A stretch of DNA of 47,332 nucleotides from Actinomycetota bacterium (GCA_005888315.1 VAWH01000069.1:1-47332), one strand, 5' to 3'; positions 1 through 8,343 are shown, counted from the first letter of the stretch. The notes: a model not told the origin generated them from the letters alone. Numbers and translations: made by a program.

Positions 1-18
1 GATTGAAACCGCTGCGCT

Positions 19-1344
19 CTAGATGTGCTCGACGGCGTAGAGCTGCCACGCACCGGGCAGCCCCTTGAACTCGGCTGTGCCGCGATCGGCGAAGGCGATT
101 CCCGATCCGGCCACGAGGTCTTTGACCGTGCTCGAGACGAGGATCTCGCCCGGCCCGGCCTGAGCGGCAACACGCGCCCCGATGTGCACGGCAATACCGC
201 CGATCTTCTCACCGACGATCTCGCACTCTCCCGTATGCAGGCCTGCGCGTACCTCGAGCCCGAGTTCACCGACGGAATCCGTGATCGCGCAGGCGCACCG
301 GATCGCCCGCGCGGGGCCGTCGAAGCTGGCGAAGAAACCGTCGCCTGCCGTGTCAAGCTCGCGGCCGCGAAACCGATCCAGCTGGCGACGAATGACCGCA
401 TGGTGCGATGAGAGCAGCTCGGCCCAGCGATGGTCGCCGAGGTCGGTCGCCTTCGCGGTCGAACCGACGATGTCGGTGAACAGCACGGTACTCAGCATCG
501 TCTCCGGCTCGGCCTCCTCCCAGGCACCCACGACGAACCGCTCGGTCTCGGTCGGAACGGCGTCGACGAGCCAGACGGATTGATCGCCGTCGGCGATCTC
601 GACCCGTTTCGCCTGCGGGATCCGCCCCGCCATGTACTCGGCGTGACCGCGGTTTTTGGGCCCGTGCAAGATCAACGTTGGGACGCGAACCGCAGGGAGA
701 ACGTCGCGCACGTCCACGTCCATCGCCATGCGGTGGACCATGAGCGCAGCGCCCGGACTTGCGCCGTAGCGCATCATGTTCACGAACCAGTTCCGGAAAC
801 TCTCGTCGTCCGCGGCCGACGGGTAGCTGCGGGAGAGAACTCTGTCGAAGTACTCCCGGCTTCCCCAGCCCCGCTCGAGCTCCGCGAGATCGCGACGCCA
901 CTCCTCATCCGTCCTTCCCCACGGGTAGTCCTCGCTCCAGACCGCCTTCGCATACGGGTTGAACAGAACGAGCGCCGCAATTCGCTCCGGATACGTCGCC
1001 GCATAGAGCAGCGCCATCGGCGCCGCCTCGAAGGTCGCCAGTAGCGCTGCCCGCTCGATCCCCGCCGCGTTCATCACCGCCCGCACATCGTCGATCCGCG
1101 TCTCTAGTGTGGGGACCCCGCGCGGGCGATCGGACAGACCCGTCCCGCGACGGTCGAACCGCACCATCCTCGCGAACGACGTGATCCGCACGTAGAAGCG
1201 GCGGATGATCGGGTGCTCCCAGGCATAGGCGAGGTTCGACACGAACCCCGTCACGAACACGACGTCGTGAGGACCGTCGCCCACGATCTGGTACGCGATC
1301 GCGACGTCCCCACTGCGCGCATAACACACGTCCGAGCATTCCAC
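19..1344 (-). CDS. class III adenylate/guanylate cyclase with degenerate alpha/beta-hydrolase domain
   Basis: The protein has about 441 residues in two parts. Residues 10-270 have the alpha/beta-hydrolase layout (FDRRGTGLSDRP near 63-74), and residues 285-440 are a class III nucleotidyl cyclase domain with the two metal aspartates in FTDIVGST (D291) and DTAGDGF (D335). The family makes cAMP or cGMP from ATP or GTP in the cytoplasm. The usual hydrolase nucleophile elbow (a Ser in a GxSxGG-like turn) reads ATFEAAPM (F105 in the Ser slot), and the usual His reads GDQSVW (Q255), so the front domain is probably a non-catalytic sensor. I chose GTG at 1344 because homologues start just before the YARSGDVAIAYQ block; the reading frame stays open to a TTG at 1437. 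The gene points away from the amidohydrolase operon. Fold and cyclase role are secure; the signal sensed is unknown. Confidence 0.85.
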   Translation of the reverse strand: MECSDVCYARSGDVAIAYQIVGDGPHDVVFVTGFVSNLAYAWEHPIIRRFYVRITSFARMVRFDRRGTGLSDRPRGVPTLETRIDDVRAVMNAAGIERAALLATFEAAPMALLYAATYPERIAALVLFNPYAKAVWSEDYPWGRTDEEWRRDLAELERGWGSREYFDRVLSRSYPSAADDESFRNWFVNMMRYGASPGAALMVHRMAMDVDVRDVLPAVRVPTLILHGPKNRGHAEYMAGRIPQAKRVEIADGDQSVWLVDAVPTETERFVVGAWEEAEPETMLSTVLFTDIVGSTAKATDLGDHRWAELLSSHHAVIRRQLDRFRGRELDTAGDGFFASFDGPARAIRCACAITDSVGELGLEVRAGLHTGECEIVGEKIGGIAVHIGARVAAQAGPGEILVSSTVKDLVAGSGIAFADRGTAEFKGLPGAWQLYAVEHI

Positions 1345-1689
1345 GCCTATAGTTTGGGCAGCGCCGCGCCGGGCGACAAGCCGGACCGGGACCACCGAGC
1401 AACGCCCATCGGAGCGCGCCGTTGTCAAACTGCCCAAGTCGGTTCAACGAGAGGCTCCACCTCCCCAAGGTCCAACCTTCGCCGGAGGTGGCGCCGGGTC
1501 AGCGTGTCTGAGAGGATGAAGCCGGAAACGGTTTCGTTCCGATGAGGAGCAATCTGAGAGGCCAGGCCGCTCGATCACGCCGCCCTCGCTCTCGAGGACG
1601 TCGCAGTGCTGAGCCGTCTGAGCCACCCCGCTCGTCGGCGTCCTCAATCTCAGGGCTCCCACAACCTCAACAGCAGAGGAGGGCCCCGG
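1345..1689. other. 345-bp intergenic region between divergent genes
   Basis: This gap separates the minus-strand cyclase gene from the plus-strand amidohydrolase gene. It carries the near-palindrome at 1522-1541 described separately and the ribosome-binding site of the amidohydrolase at 1677-1682. I see no convincing -35/-10 pair, RNA gene or conserved coding frame. If the cyclase starts at TTG 1437 rather than GTG 1344, the first 93 bases would be coding. Confidence 0.5.
1522..1541 (+). promoter_or_regulatory. near-palindromic motif CGGAAACGGTTTCG, copy 1
   Basis: Positions 1523-1536 read CGGAAACGGTTTCG. The half-sites GAAAC and GTTTC flank one central base. The same 14 bases occur at 8330-8343 upstream of the CsbD-like gene, and the reverse complement of 1528-1541 recurs at 42478-42491 upstream of the collagen-like gene. 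All three lie in non-coding DNA. A shared regulator-binding site is an inference; no binding protein can be named. Confidence 0.35.
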
Positions 1690-2742
1690 GTGTATAGCCA
1701 CAACGGAGACAACTTTTTCGTCGTCGACGGTCATCTCCACTTCTGGGACGCGAGCCCGGCGAACTGGGTGAGCGGCCAGGAGCAGTACGCGAAGGGCTGG
1801 ATCGAATGCTTTCACGCGTATATGGGCCTTGGTCCCGAGGAGACGCACTGGCCGATCGAGAAGTTCCAGAAGTACTCGGAGGATGACTTCGTCAAGGATG
1901 TCTTCGAGGACGGCCACGTCGACGTCGGCATCTTCCAGTCGACGTACCTGAAGGAGTGGTACAGCGAGGGCTTCAACACGCTCGAGAAGAACGCGGAGCT
2001 GGTCGAGAAGTACCCAGACCGCTTGATCGCCAACGGGCGGTGGGATCCGCGCGAGGGCGAGGCGGGCCTACGGCAGCTCGAGGAGGACGCCAAGCGTTAC
2101 AACCTCCAAGGCGTCAAGCTCTACACGGCCGAGTGGTATCAGGGCTCGCGTGGGTGGTCGCTCAAGAGTCCCGAGTCGCAGCGGTTCCTGGAGAAGTGCC
2201 AGGAGCTCGGGATCAAGAACATCCATGTGCACAAGGGCCCGACGATCTGGCCGCTCGACAAGGACGCGTTCGACGTCTCGGATGTCGACTACGTCGCTAC
2301 AAACTTCCCGGAGCTCAACTTCATCGTCGAGCATGTCGGCCTGCCGCGGATCGAGGACTTCTGCTTCATGGCCACGCAGGAGCCGAATGTCTACGCGGGG
2401 CTCGCGGTGGTCATCGGGGGTTTGATGCACGCCCGGCCGCGCTTCTTTGCCAAGGTGATGGGCGAGCTGCTGTTCTGGGTCGGCGAGGACAAGATGCTGT
2501 GGGCCAGCGACTACGCGATCTGGGAGCCGAGGTGGCAGGTCGAGGGCTTCGTCGACTGGACGTCCCCGGAAGACGTGGAGTTCTCGGACTACCCGCGGCT
2601 CACGACCGACGGGAAGAAGAAGATCCTCGGCCTCAACGCCGCCAAGCTCTACGGAATCGACGTTCCGGAAGAGTTTCAGATCTCGGATGAAGCGGGAGAG
2701 CCGGCGGCGAGGGAGGACGCACAGCTCGTCGATTCGGCATGA
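1690..2742 (+). CDS. amidohydrolase family protein of monooxygenase-type clusters
   Basis: A 350-residue TIM-barrel amidohydrolase (amidohydrolase_2 type). Metal-site signatures visible in order are DGHLHFWD near residue 12, NIHVHKGP, FIVEHVGLP and WASDYAIWEP. I chose GTG 1690 because AGGAGG at 1677-1682 sits 7 bases upstream; the ORF can be extended to 1606, but the extension is low-complexity and lacks a ribosome-binding site. Its stop overlaps the start of the next gene (ATGA). The sequence closely resembles the amidohydrolase encoded downstream of the binuclear-iron propane/acetone monooxygenase genes (prm/mim clusters) of Mycobacterium, Gordonia and Rhodococcus, where its exact role is unsettled (assembly or intermediate processing). 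No monooxygenase gene is in this window. Family assignment is strong; substrate unknown. Confidence 0.88.
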   Translation: MYSHNGDNFFVVDGHLHFWDASPANWVSGQEQYAKGWIECFHAYMGLGPEETHWPIEKFQKYSEDDFVKDVFEDGHVDVGIFQSTYLKEWYSEGFNTLEKNAELVEKYPDRLIANGRWDPREGEAGLRQLEEDAKRYNLQGVKLYTAEWYQGSRGWSLKSPESQRFLEKCQELGIKNIHVHKGPTIWPLDKDAFDVSDVDYVATNFPELNFIVEHVGLPRIEDFCFMATQEPNVYAGLAVVIGGLMHARPRFFAKVMGELLFWVGEDKMLWASDYAIWEPRWQVEGFVDWTSPEDVEFSDYPRLTTDGKKKILGLNAAKLYGIDVPEEFQISDEAGEPAAREDAQLVDSA

Positions 2743-3440
2743 ATACCCGGGCGCGCGTCCTCGAGGCGCTGAGCAAGGTCCACGATCCCGAGCTCGACGA
2801 GCCGATCACCTCGCTGGGGTTCGTGACCTCCTGTGAGGTGTCGCCCGACAGCGAGGTGGAGATCGTGCTCCGGCTGCCGACGCCGCAATGTGCTCCCAAC
2901 TTTGCGTACCTGATGGCAGCCGACGCGCGCAACGCCGTGCGCCGGCTGCCGGAGGTCGGCCGGATCGAAGTCAGGCTGGAGGATCACTACACGGGCGAGG
3001 AGATCAACGCCGCAATTGCGCGCGGCGACGGGTTCGCGGCGGCGTTTCCGGGCGAGACCGACGACGATCAGCTGGATACCCTGCGCGAGCTGTTCCAGCG
3101 CAAGGCGCTTGTCGCCCGCCAGGCGAGGCTGTGCAAGGCGCTGCTGGCGGATGGCCTGACGCCCGAGCAGGTCACTGAGCGCCGCGTCGCGGACCTCCGC
3201 GACGATGCCGACGCACGGCGGTGCCTGGAGTTGCGCGGGCAGCTGGGAATCGGCTGCGACCCCGACTCGCCGGCGTTCGTAGCGCCCAACGGGGAGCCCG
3301 TGGCGGCCCATGAGCTGACGCTCTGGCTGCGGAAGGCGCGACTCGTGCGAACGAGCCTCGACGTGAACGGCAGCATCTGCCGGTCCCTTCTGCAAATCCG
3401 ATCCCGGCGGGGGGCCGAGCTCGAGAAGGTTGGAACATGA
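2739..3440 (+). CDS. MIP18/DUF59 (PaaD-like) metal-sulfur assembly protein
   Basis: A 233-residue cytoplasmic protein. The N-terminal ~100 residues are a MIP18/DUF59 domain, with VHDPELDEPITSLGFV near residue 15 and the conserved cysteine in PTPQCAPNF near 50. Members such as PaaD and SufT help load iron-sulfur or di-iron centres. The C-terminal ~130 residues are helical and charged, without a named domain. The gene starts inside the stop of the amidohydrolase gene (ATGA), and its own stop overlaps the alcohol dehydrogenase start (ATGA), so the three are translationally coupled. In prm/mim clusters the same neighbour order is found after the hydroxylase genes, consistent with a role in maturing a di-iron enzyme, which here would have to be encoded elsewhere. 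Confidence 0.8.
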   Translation: MNTRARVLEALSKVHDPELDEPITSLGFVTSCEVSPDSEVEIVLRLPTPQCAPNFAYLMAADARNAVRRLPEVGRIEVRLEDHYTGEEINAAIARGDGFAAAFPGETDDDQLDTLRELFQRKALVARQARLCKALLADGLTPEQVTERRVADLRDDADARRCLELRGQLGIGCDPDSPAFVAPNGEPVAAHELTLWLRKARLVRTSLDVNGSICRSLLQIRSRRGAELEKVGT

Positions 3441-4474
3441 AGGCAGCGCGGTTGCACGCCTACCACGACCCACTGGCCTTGGACGAGGTCGAAGAGCCGC
3501 GTGCTGAGGGGCCGCTCGACGTCGTCGTGCACATCGGCGCGGCCGGGCTGTGCCGCACCGATCTCCACATCCAGGAGGGCCAGTGGGCCGAGAAGTCCGG
3601 CGTGAAGCTGCCTTACACGCTCGGCCACGAGAACGCCGGCTGGATCCATGAGGTGGGCTCGGGCGTCACGAACGTCGAGGTCGGCGACACCGTGATCGTG
3701 CACCCTTACATCACCTGTGGGCTCTGTGCGTCCTGCCGCCGCGGCGACGACATGCACTGCGCCAACGGCCGTTTCCCGGGAATCAGCGAAGACGGTGGGT
3801 TCGCCGACTTCTTGCTGACGAGCGCCCGGTCCGTGATCAAGCTCGACCCGTCTCTGGAGCCGAAGGACATCGCGGCGCTGGCCGACGCCGGGTTGACCGC
3901 GATCCATGCCGTCAAGAAGACGCTGCCCGTACTCGAACCCGGAACGCGCGCCGTTGTGATCGGGGCGGGCGGCCTCGGCCACATCGGGATCCAGTGCCTG
4001 GCGGCGATGACGCCGGCCGAGATCATCGTCGTCGACCCATCCGAGCCAGCGCTCGCGCTCGCCCGCGAGGTCGGCGCCGACCACACGGTCCGGGTCGACG
4101 ACTCCCACGTCGACACCGTTCGAGAGCTCACCGACGGGCTGGGCGCAGAGGTGATTCTGGACTTCGTCGGCGAGAAGGGCGCGCTCGAAGACGGGATCGG
4201 GATGATCCAGGACGGAGGCTTTTACCACGTGATCGGCTACGGACAGAACCTCGTCGTCCCGACGATCGACATTATTTCGCGCGAGATCTCGTTCATCGGC
4301 AACCTCGTCGGCACCTACGCAGACCTCGAGGAGCTGATGACGCTCACTGCCCAGGGCAAGGTTCGCCTGCACACGAACACGTATCCGCTCGACGCGGTTA
4401 ACGACGCGATGGCCGACCTCGATGGAGGGCGACTGCAGGGACGCGGCATCCTCGTGCCGGCGGCGACCGGCTAG
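3437..4474 (+). CDS. zinc-dependent NAD(P) alcohol dehydrogenase
   Basis: A 345-residue medium-chain dehydrogenase that oxidises an alcohol with NAD(P)+. The catalytic zinc site is visible as CRTDLHIQEG (Cys about 39) and GHENAGW (His-Glu about 64). The structural zinc loop is CGLCASCRRGDDMHC, with all four cysteines. The nucleotide-binding turn is VIGAGGLGHIG, followed by an acidic residue after the second strand (VVDPSE), which favours NAD. It is the last gene of the amidohydrolase-MIP18-ADH trio. It resembles the Adh1-type enzymes of propane clusters, which oxidise 2-propanol or related short alcohols; substrate here is inferred from context only. A hairpin follows at 4633-4656. Confidence 0.9.
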   Translation: MKAARLHAYHDPLALDEVEEPRAEGPLDVVVHIGAAGLCRTDLHIQEGQWAEKSGVKLPYTLGHENAGWIHEVGSGVTNVEVGDTVIVHPYITCGLCASCRRGDDMHCANGRFPGISEDGGFADFLLTSARSVIKLDPSLEPKDIAALADAGLTAIHAVKKTLPVLEPGTRAVVIGAGGLGHIGIQCLAAMTPAEIIVVDPSEPALALAREVGADHTVRVDDSHVDTVRELTDGLGAEVILDFVGEKGALEDGIGMIQDGGFYHVIGYGQNLVVPTIDIISREISFIGNLVGTYADLEELMTLTAQGKVRLHTNTYPLDAVNDAMADLDGGRLQGRGILVPAATG

Positions 4475-4632
4475 GCCGCCCAGGCACGTTCCACAGGCGT
4501 CAGCGCCGCTCGGGATGGCGCCGTTGATGGCCGTCCGGCTAATTGTGGCTGGCGACATGCTCAGGGCCTCAAAGGCAGTCGTCTACTTGGACAGGCTTCC
4601 GTGGCCCACTCGTGGCCCAAACGTCGATCAGA

Positions 4633-4656
4633 CACTCCGCTCAATCGTGCGGAGTG
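4633..4656 (+). terminator. hairpin downstream of the dehydrogenase operon
   Basis: CACTCCGC (4633-4640) pairs perfectly with GCGGAGTG (4649-4656) across an 8-base loop. There is no following T-run, so this is at best a factor-dependent or weak terminator for the operon ending at 4474. Confidence 0.3.
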
Positions 4657-4750
4657 GAGGCGCAAGCTGGGGGCGGAAAGCCTGCAAATGGAGGCGTGCA
4701 CAGCGATTCATCAGGATCCCCGGCCCATCGGCGTCCCTCCCGAACAGCGG

Positions 4751-4778
4751 TTGACACTACGGCGCCCAGTCAGATAAT
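4751..4778 (+). promoter_or_regulatory. consensus promoter of the acyl-CoA ligase gene (leaderless)
   Basis: A perfect TTGACA at 4751-4756 and GATAAT at 4773-4778 are separated by 16 bases. The ATG of the ligase begins only 6 bases after the -10 box, where transcription itself should start, and there is no ribosome-binding site. The mRNA is therefore probably leaderless. Confidence 0.75.
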
Positions 4779-4784
4779 CGAGCG

Positions 4785-6698
4785 ATGGGGCGGCTCGAGG
4801 AGACCTACCAGCATTCACTCCAAGAGCCCGAGGCCTTCTGGGCCGAGGCTGCGACGGCGATTGAGTGGGACGAGCCGTGGCAGCGCGTACTCGACGACTC
4901 GCGCGCACCGCTCTACCGCTGGTTTGCCGGCGGACGCATGAACACGAGTTACAACGCGCTCGACCGCCACGTCGAGGACGGTCGTGCCAACCAGCCGGCG
5001 CTGATCTACGACTCGCCCGTTACCGACACGGTCGCGACGCTTACCTACCGGGAGTTGCGTGACGCGGTCGCGCTCTTCGCGGGCGCGCTTGCGGCACAGG
5101 GCGTCACACGTGGCGACCGGGTCATCGTCTACATGCCAATGATCCCTGAGGCGGTGATCGCGATGCTCGCCTGTGCGCGGCTCGGCGCGATCCATTCCGT
5201 CGTGTTCGGTGGCTTCGCCGCGAACGAGCTCGCGACCCGGATCGAGGATGCGAAGCCGAAGGTGATCGTCTCGGCGTCGTGCGGGATCGAGCCAGGCCGC
5301 CTCGTCGAGTACAAGCCGCTACTCGACGCCGCGATCGGCATGGTCGAGTCGAAGCCCCAGCGCTGCATCGTGCTCCAGCGACCCATGCTCGAGGCCGCGC
5401 TCGATCCGGATCGGGACATCGAATGGAACGCAGCGCTGACCGGAGCCACGCCGGCGGCTTGCGTATCGGTGGATGCAACCGATCCCCTCTACATCCTCTA
5501 TACGTCGGGGACCACCGGACAGCCGAAAGGGATCGTCCGCGACAACGGCGGCCACGCGGTGGCGCTCGCCTGGACGATGAAGAACATCTATGACGTCGAT
5601 CCTGGCGAGGTCTACTGGGCCGCCTCTGACATCGGCTGGACGGTCGGCCATTCCTACACCGTGTACGCACCGCTTCTCCACGGCTGTACGACACTGCTGT
5701 ACGAAGGCAAGCCGGTCGGGACGCCGGACGCCGGCGCATTCTGGCGCGTGATCGAACAACACGACGTCTGCACGCTGTTCACCGCACCAACGGCCTTCCG
5801 CGCGATTCGCCAACAGGACCCCAACGGCGAGCAGATCGAACGCTACGACCTGTCTCGTTTCCGCGCGTTGTTCCTTGCGGGTGAGCGCTGCGACCCCGAA
5901 ACGCTCAACTGGGCAGAACAACAACTGCGCGTGCCGGTGATCGACCACTACTGGCAGACAGAGACCGGCTGGCCCGTCGCGGCCAACTGCATCGGGATCG
6001 AGCGCTTGCCGGTCGTGCCCGGATCGCCCACCAAGCCGGTGCCGGGCTGGGACCTTCGGGTCGTCGACGAAGACGGCAGTCAGCGTCAGCGAGGCGAGAT
6101 CGGCGCCCTCGTCGTCAAGCTGCCCCTCCCGCCCGGCTCCTCACCGACGCTCTGGAAAGCAGATGATCGCTTCCTCGGCACCTACCTCTCGAGCTTCCCC
6201 GGTTACTACGAGACGGCCGACGCCGGCTACATCGACGACAACGGCTACGTCTTCGTGATGGCTCGCACCGACGACATCATCAACGTCGCCGGCCACCGAC
6301 TTTCGACCGGAGCGATCGAGGAGGTGCTCGCCGCGCATCCCGACGTAGCCGAGTGCGCAGTGGTCGGCGTCGCCGACGAGCTCAAGGGGCAGATCCCGCT
6401 CGGGCTGCTCGTCCTCAAGGCGGGAGTCGAGCGCGAGCACGCCGAGATCTGCGACGAGACCGTGCAGCTCGTCAGAGAGCGCGTCGGCCCCATCGCCGTC
6501 TTCAAGCAGGCGGTCGTCGTCGACCGCCTACCGAAGACGCGCTCGGGCAAGATCCTGCGGGGCACGATGCGGCGGATCGCCGACGGGGAGAGATACACCA
6601 CGCCGGCAACGATCGACGACCCGGCAGTCCTCGACGAAATCAGCGAGACGCTCGAGCGGATCGGCTACGCCCAGATTCAGCCGGCCGTGGGTCGCTAA
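4785..6698 (+). CDS. prpE: propionyl-CoA synthetase-like acyl-CoA ligase
   Basis: A 637-residue AMP-forming ligase of the acetyl/propionyl-CoA synthetase family: acid + ATP + CoA gives acyl-CoA + AMP + PPi. Visible motifs in order are the ACS N-terminal cap, the P-loop YTSGTTGQPKG near 240, the RDNGGHAVAL stretch after it that is typical of PrpE/ACSS3 rather than AcsA, the adenine-binding YWQTETG near 390, the hinge region with ARTDDIINVAGHR near 490, and the C-terminal catalytic lysine in RLPKTRSGKILRG near 585 (target of regulatory acetylation in this family). Length matches PrpE (about 630). The gene has its own leaderless promoter and follows the ADH trio, so propionate from C3 oxidation is a reasonable but unproved substrate. 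Confidence 0.85.
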   Translation: MGRLEETYQHSLQEPEAFWAEAATAIEWDEPWQRVLDDSRAPLYRWFAGGRMNTSYNALDRHVEDGRANQPALIYDSPVTDTVATLTYRELRDAVALFAGALAAQGVTRGDRVIVYMPMIPEAVIAMLACARLGAIHSVVFGGFAANELATRIEDAKPKVIVSASCGIEPGRLVEYKPLLDAAIGMVESKPQRCIVLQRPMLEAALDPDRDIEWNAALTGATPAACVSVDATDPLYILYTSGTTGQPKGIVRDNGGHAVALAWTMKNIYDVDPGEVYWAASDIGWTVGHSYTVYAPLLHGCTTLLYEGKPVGTPDAGAFWRVIEQHDVCTLFTAPTAFRAIRQQDPNGEQIERYDLSRFRALFLAGERCDPETLNWAEQQLRVPVIDHYWQTETGWPVAANCIGIERLPVVPGSPTKPVPGWDLRVVDEDGSQRQRGEIGALVVKLPLPPGSSPTLWKADDRFLGTYLSSFPGYYETADAGYIDDNGYVFVMARTDDIINVAGHRLSTGAIEEVLAAHPDVAECAVVGVADELKGQIPLGLLVLKAGVEREHAEICDETVQLVRERVGPIAVFKQAVVVDRLPKTRSGKILRGTMRRIADGERYTTPATIDDPAVLDEISETLERIGYAQIQPAVGR

Positions 6699-6714
6699 AG
6701 GCACGCAGCCGTCG

Positions 6715-7851
6715 GTGCGTACCGCGGCCCGGCGTTGCAGCTTCTTCGTCTCACTCGCCGCGTTCCTGTTGCCTGCCTTCTCGTGTGGACACAAGCCCAC
6801 CCATCCTCAAGCGCTGCGCAACTGCGTCGACCGCTGGAACCAGGGCAACATGGTCGGCTGGGGCCCAGGCCCGGCGAACGTTGCCTTCCGCCGGCCGAAT
6901 GCCAGGGAGCACTCCTCGATTGAGCTGTCCTCAAGGCGCCAGTGCATCGTCGCCACCCCCGCAGGAGACGGGACGTGGACCTGTGTGCTGTCCAGCACCG
7001 GGGCCTACTGGTGCCCGCCGCTCCACGAGGCGACGGGGCCGCGTCTGCCGGAGAACGCGACACTCGACAGGCGCGGCATGCTCGAGCTCGACTCGCCGTT
7101 GAACGGCACGCACCCGGCGCCGCCGCTCGCGTGGCAGCGCTACCCGCGCGTGGACGGCTACGTCCACCCATGGACATCGAGCGGCGAGCTCCGCCCCGGC
7201 CTCCGCTTCCAGGGCGAGCGGCGGGGTCGCTGCTTCCTCGCCGCCGAGACGGTCAGATCTGCGGTCAGCTGCCTCTCCGGCGTCTCCAGATACGACGCGT
7301 GCTTCCCGCAGCGGCGACCGTGGCAGCGCGGCGACCTGGCCGCCTGTTCATTCGGCCCCGGCTCGACGACATTCACGCGCTGGGTGATCACCCAAGGATC
7401 GGATCCTCCGATCTTCGTTCCATGGAGCAGGATCGGCGACATCTCGCTTGGCGGTTTCAAGGACGAGGTGGAGGCCGAGTACGGCTCGGAGCCCATGTAC
7501 GGCTACCGGCTGCATGGGGGCACAGTGGACGTCACGTTCGACCGTGGCCGGGTCAGCGCGATTCGTTTCTCGACGCCCTACTACCGGACGAGGAACGGCT
7601 TCGGCGTTGCGAGCCGGATCCCGCTCGGGCCGTGTCACAGGACGATGGGCTATCCATGCCTCCACCTCTGGCACGGCTTCATGTGGAACCTCACCCTTCG
7701 GGAGAAGCCGTGCAGCTGCTGGGTCAAGGTCGGCCGCGGCTCGCGTTCGCTTCCAGCGACCGGCCGTAACTTCCTCAAGCCGTGGTTCTTCATCGACGTC
7801 CACCGAGGACGCGTGTCCGGGTTCTACTTCGCGCTGAAGTTCGTCGACTGA
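6715..7851 (+). CDS. secreted cysteine-rich protein of unknown function
   Basis: I do not recognise this 378-residue protein. It begins with a basic N-terminus and a hydrophobic segment ending in LLPAFSCGHK, a possible but imperfect lipobox, so it is probably exported or a lipoprotein. The mature part carries about 12 further cysteines spread along its length (for example QCIV, TCVL, WCPP, RCFL, DACFP, AACSF, PCSCW), an even number that would suit a disulfide-stabilised extracellular protein. It is rich in Trp, Tyr and Gly and looks beta-rich, with no repeats obvious to me. The start is GTG 6715, 16 bases after the ligase stop, without a strong ribosome-binding site, so co-transcription with the ligase is possible. 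No enzymatic motif is apparent. Confidence 0.7.
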   Translation: MRTAARRCSFFVSLAAFLLPAFSCGHKPTHPQALRNCVDRWNQGNMVGWGPGPANVAFRRPNAREHSSIELSSRRQCIVATPAGDGTWTCVLSSTGAYWCPPLHEATGPRLPENATLDRRGMLELDSPLNGTHPAPPLAWQRYPRVDGYVHPWTSSGELRPGLRFQGERRGRCFLAAETVRSAVSCLSGVSRYDACFPQRRPWQRGDLAACSFGPGSTTFTRWVITQGSDPPIFVPWSRIGDISLGGFKDEVEAEYGSEPMYGYRLHGGTVDVTFDRGRVSAIRFSTPYYRTRNGFGVASRIPLGPCHRTMGYPCLHLWHGFMWNLTLREKPCSCWVKVGRGSRSLPATGRNFLKPWFFIDVHRGRVSGFYFALKFVD

Positions 7852-7886
7852 CGGGACGGCGATGGGCGTGATCCTGAAGGCGCCTT

Positions 7887-8215
7887 CTAGCGCTGCGCTG
7901 CTGTGCGAGCCACCACGGGCGTCAACCCGTCGATGCTCTCGATGCGGACGCTCTCACCGACGTCTGCCCCTCCTCGCTCCGAGCCTGCCAGAGCTCGCCC
8001 TGAAACCTGACCTCCCCGAGAGGCCGGCAGGCCCCGACGACCTCGGCGTCCTCTCCGATCATTGCCTCCGCTCCCGTTTTCGGTTTCCAACGCCGCGCCA
8101 GGCTCAGGCCCCAGGCGAGCTCGCCCGTCTCGATCGCGACACCGCCGAGGATCGCGAGCAGGCTCCAGGGCCAGGGCAGGAAGACGAGAGCGAGCACGAT
8201 CGCTGTCAGCGCCAC
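7887..8215 (-). pseudogene. NfeD-like membrane/OB-fold protein, frameshifted
   Basis: From GTG 8215 the frame encodes a short hydrophobic segment (ALTAIVLALVFLPWPWSLLA) and the start of an NfeD C-terminal OB domain (GAEAMIGEDAEVV, FQGELWQARSEEG). The rest of the domain (ADVGESVRIESIDGLTPVVAR) continues in another frame and stops at 7887. Adding one G to the G4 run at 7967-7970 (minus strand) restores a single frame of about 110 residues. NfeD-like proteins sit in the membrane and usually partner with SPFH/stomatin proteins; none is adjacent. The break is either a real frameshift or a homopolymer error. The gene is divergent to the CsbD-like gene. Confidence 0.7.
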
Positions 8216-8329
8216 CGCGTAAGCATCTCACCGTCGTTGGCGATCAGGATTGCTGAGACCACGGCTGTCACGCCTTCAGGCGCTTCGTTAGTCGTCGAAC
8301 GGCAACGAGGGGTTTTGCCGGTGTCCGTG

Positions 8330-8343
8330 CGGAAACGGTTTCG
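8330..8343 (+). promoter_or_regulatory. near-palindromic motif CGGAAACGGTTTCG, copy 2
   Basis: Fourteen bases identical to 1523-1536, located 35 bases upstream of the CsbD-like start codon in the divergent gap 8216-8377. Its position would suit an operator or activator site for this putative stress gene. Function is inferred only from repetition and location. Confidence 0.4.

Larger units (their letters stand above)
4475..4784. other. 310-bp intergenic region with hairpin and promoter
   Basis: No convincing gene lies here. The stretch holds a short direct repeat (GTGGCCCA twice around 4602-4620), a perfect 8-bp hairpin at 4633-4656 and the promoter of the following ligase at 4751-4778. I looked for a tRNA, riboswitch or integrase remnant and did not see one. 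Confidence 0.5.

Noticed and set aside
1606-1689. 28-residue N-terminal extension of the amidohydrolase
   Set aside because: A perfect AGGAGG lies 7 bases before GTG 1690, and homology begins there; the extension is low-complexity.
4595-4700. Possible integrase or attachment-site remnant in the intergenic gap
   Set aside because: Only short GTGGCCCA repeats and a hairpin are visible; no tRNA, integrase frame or matching second site.
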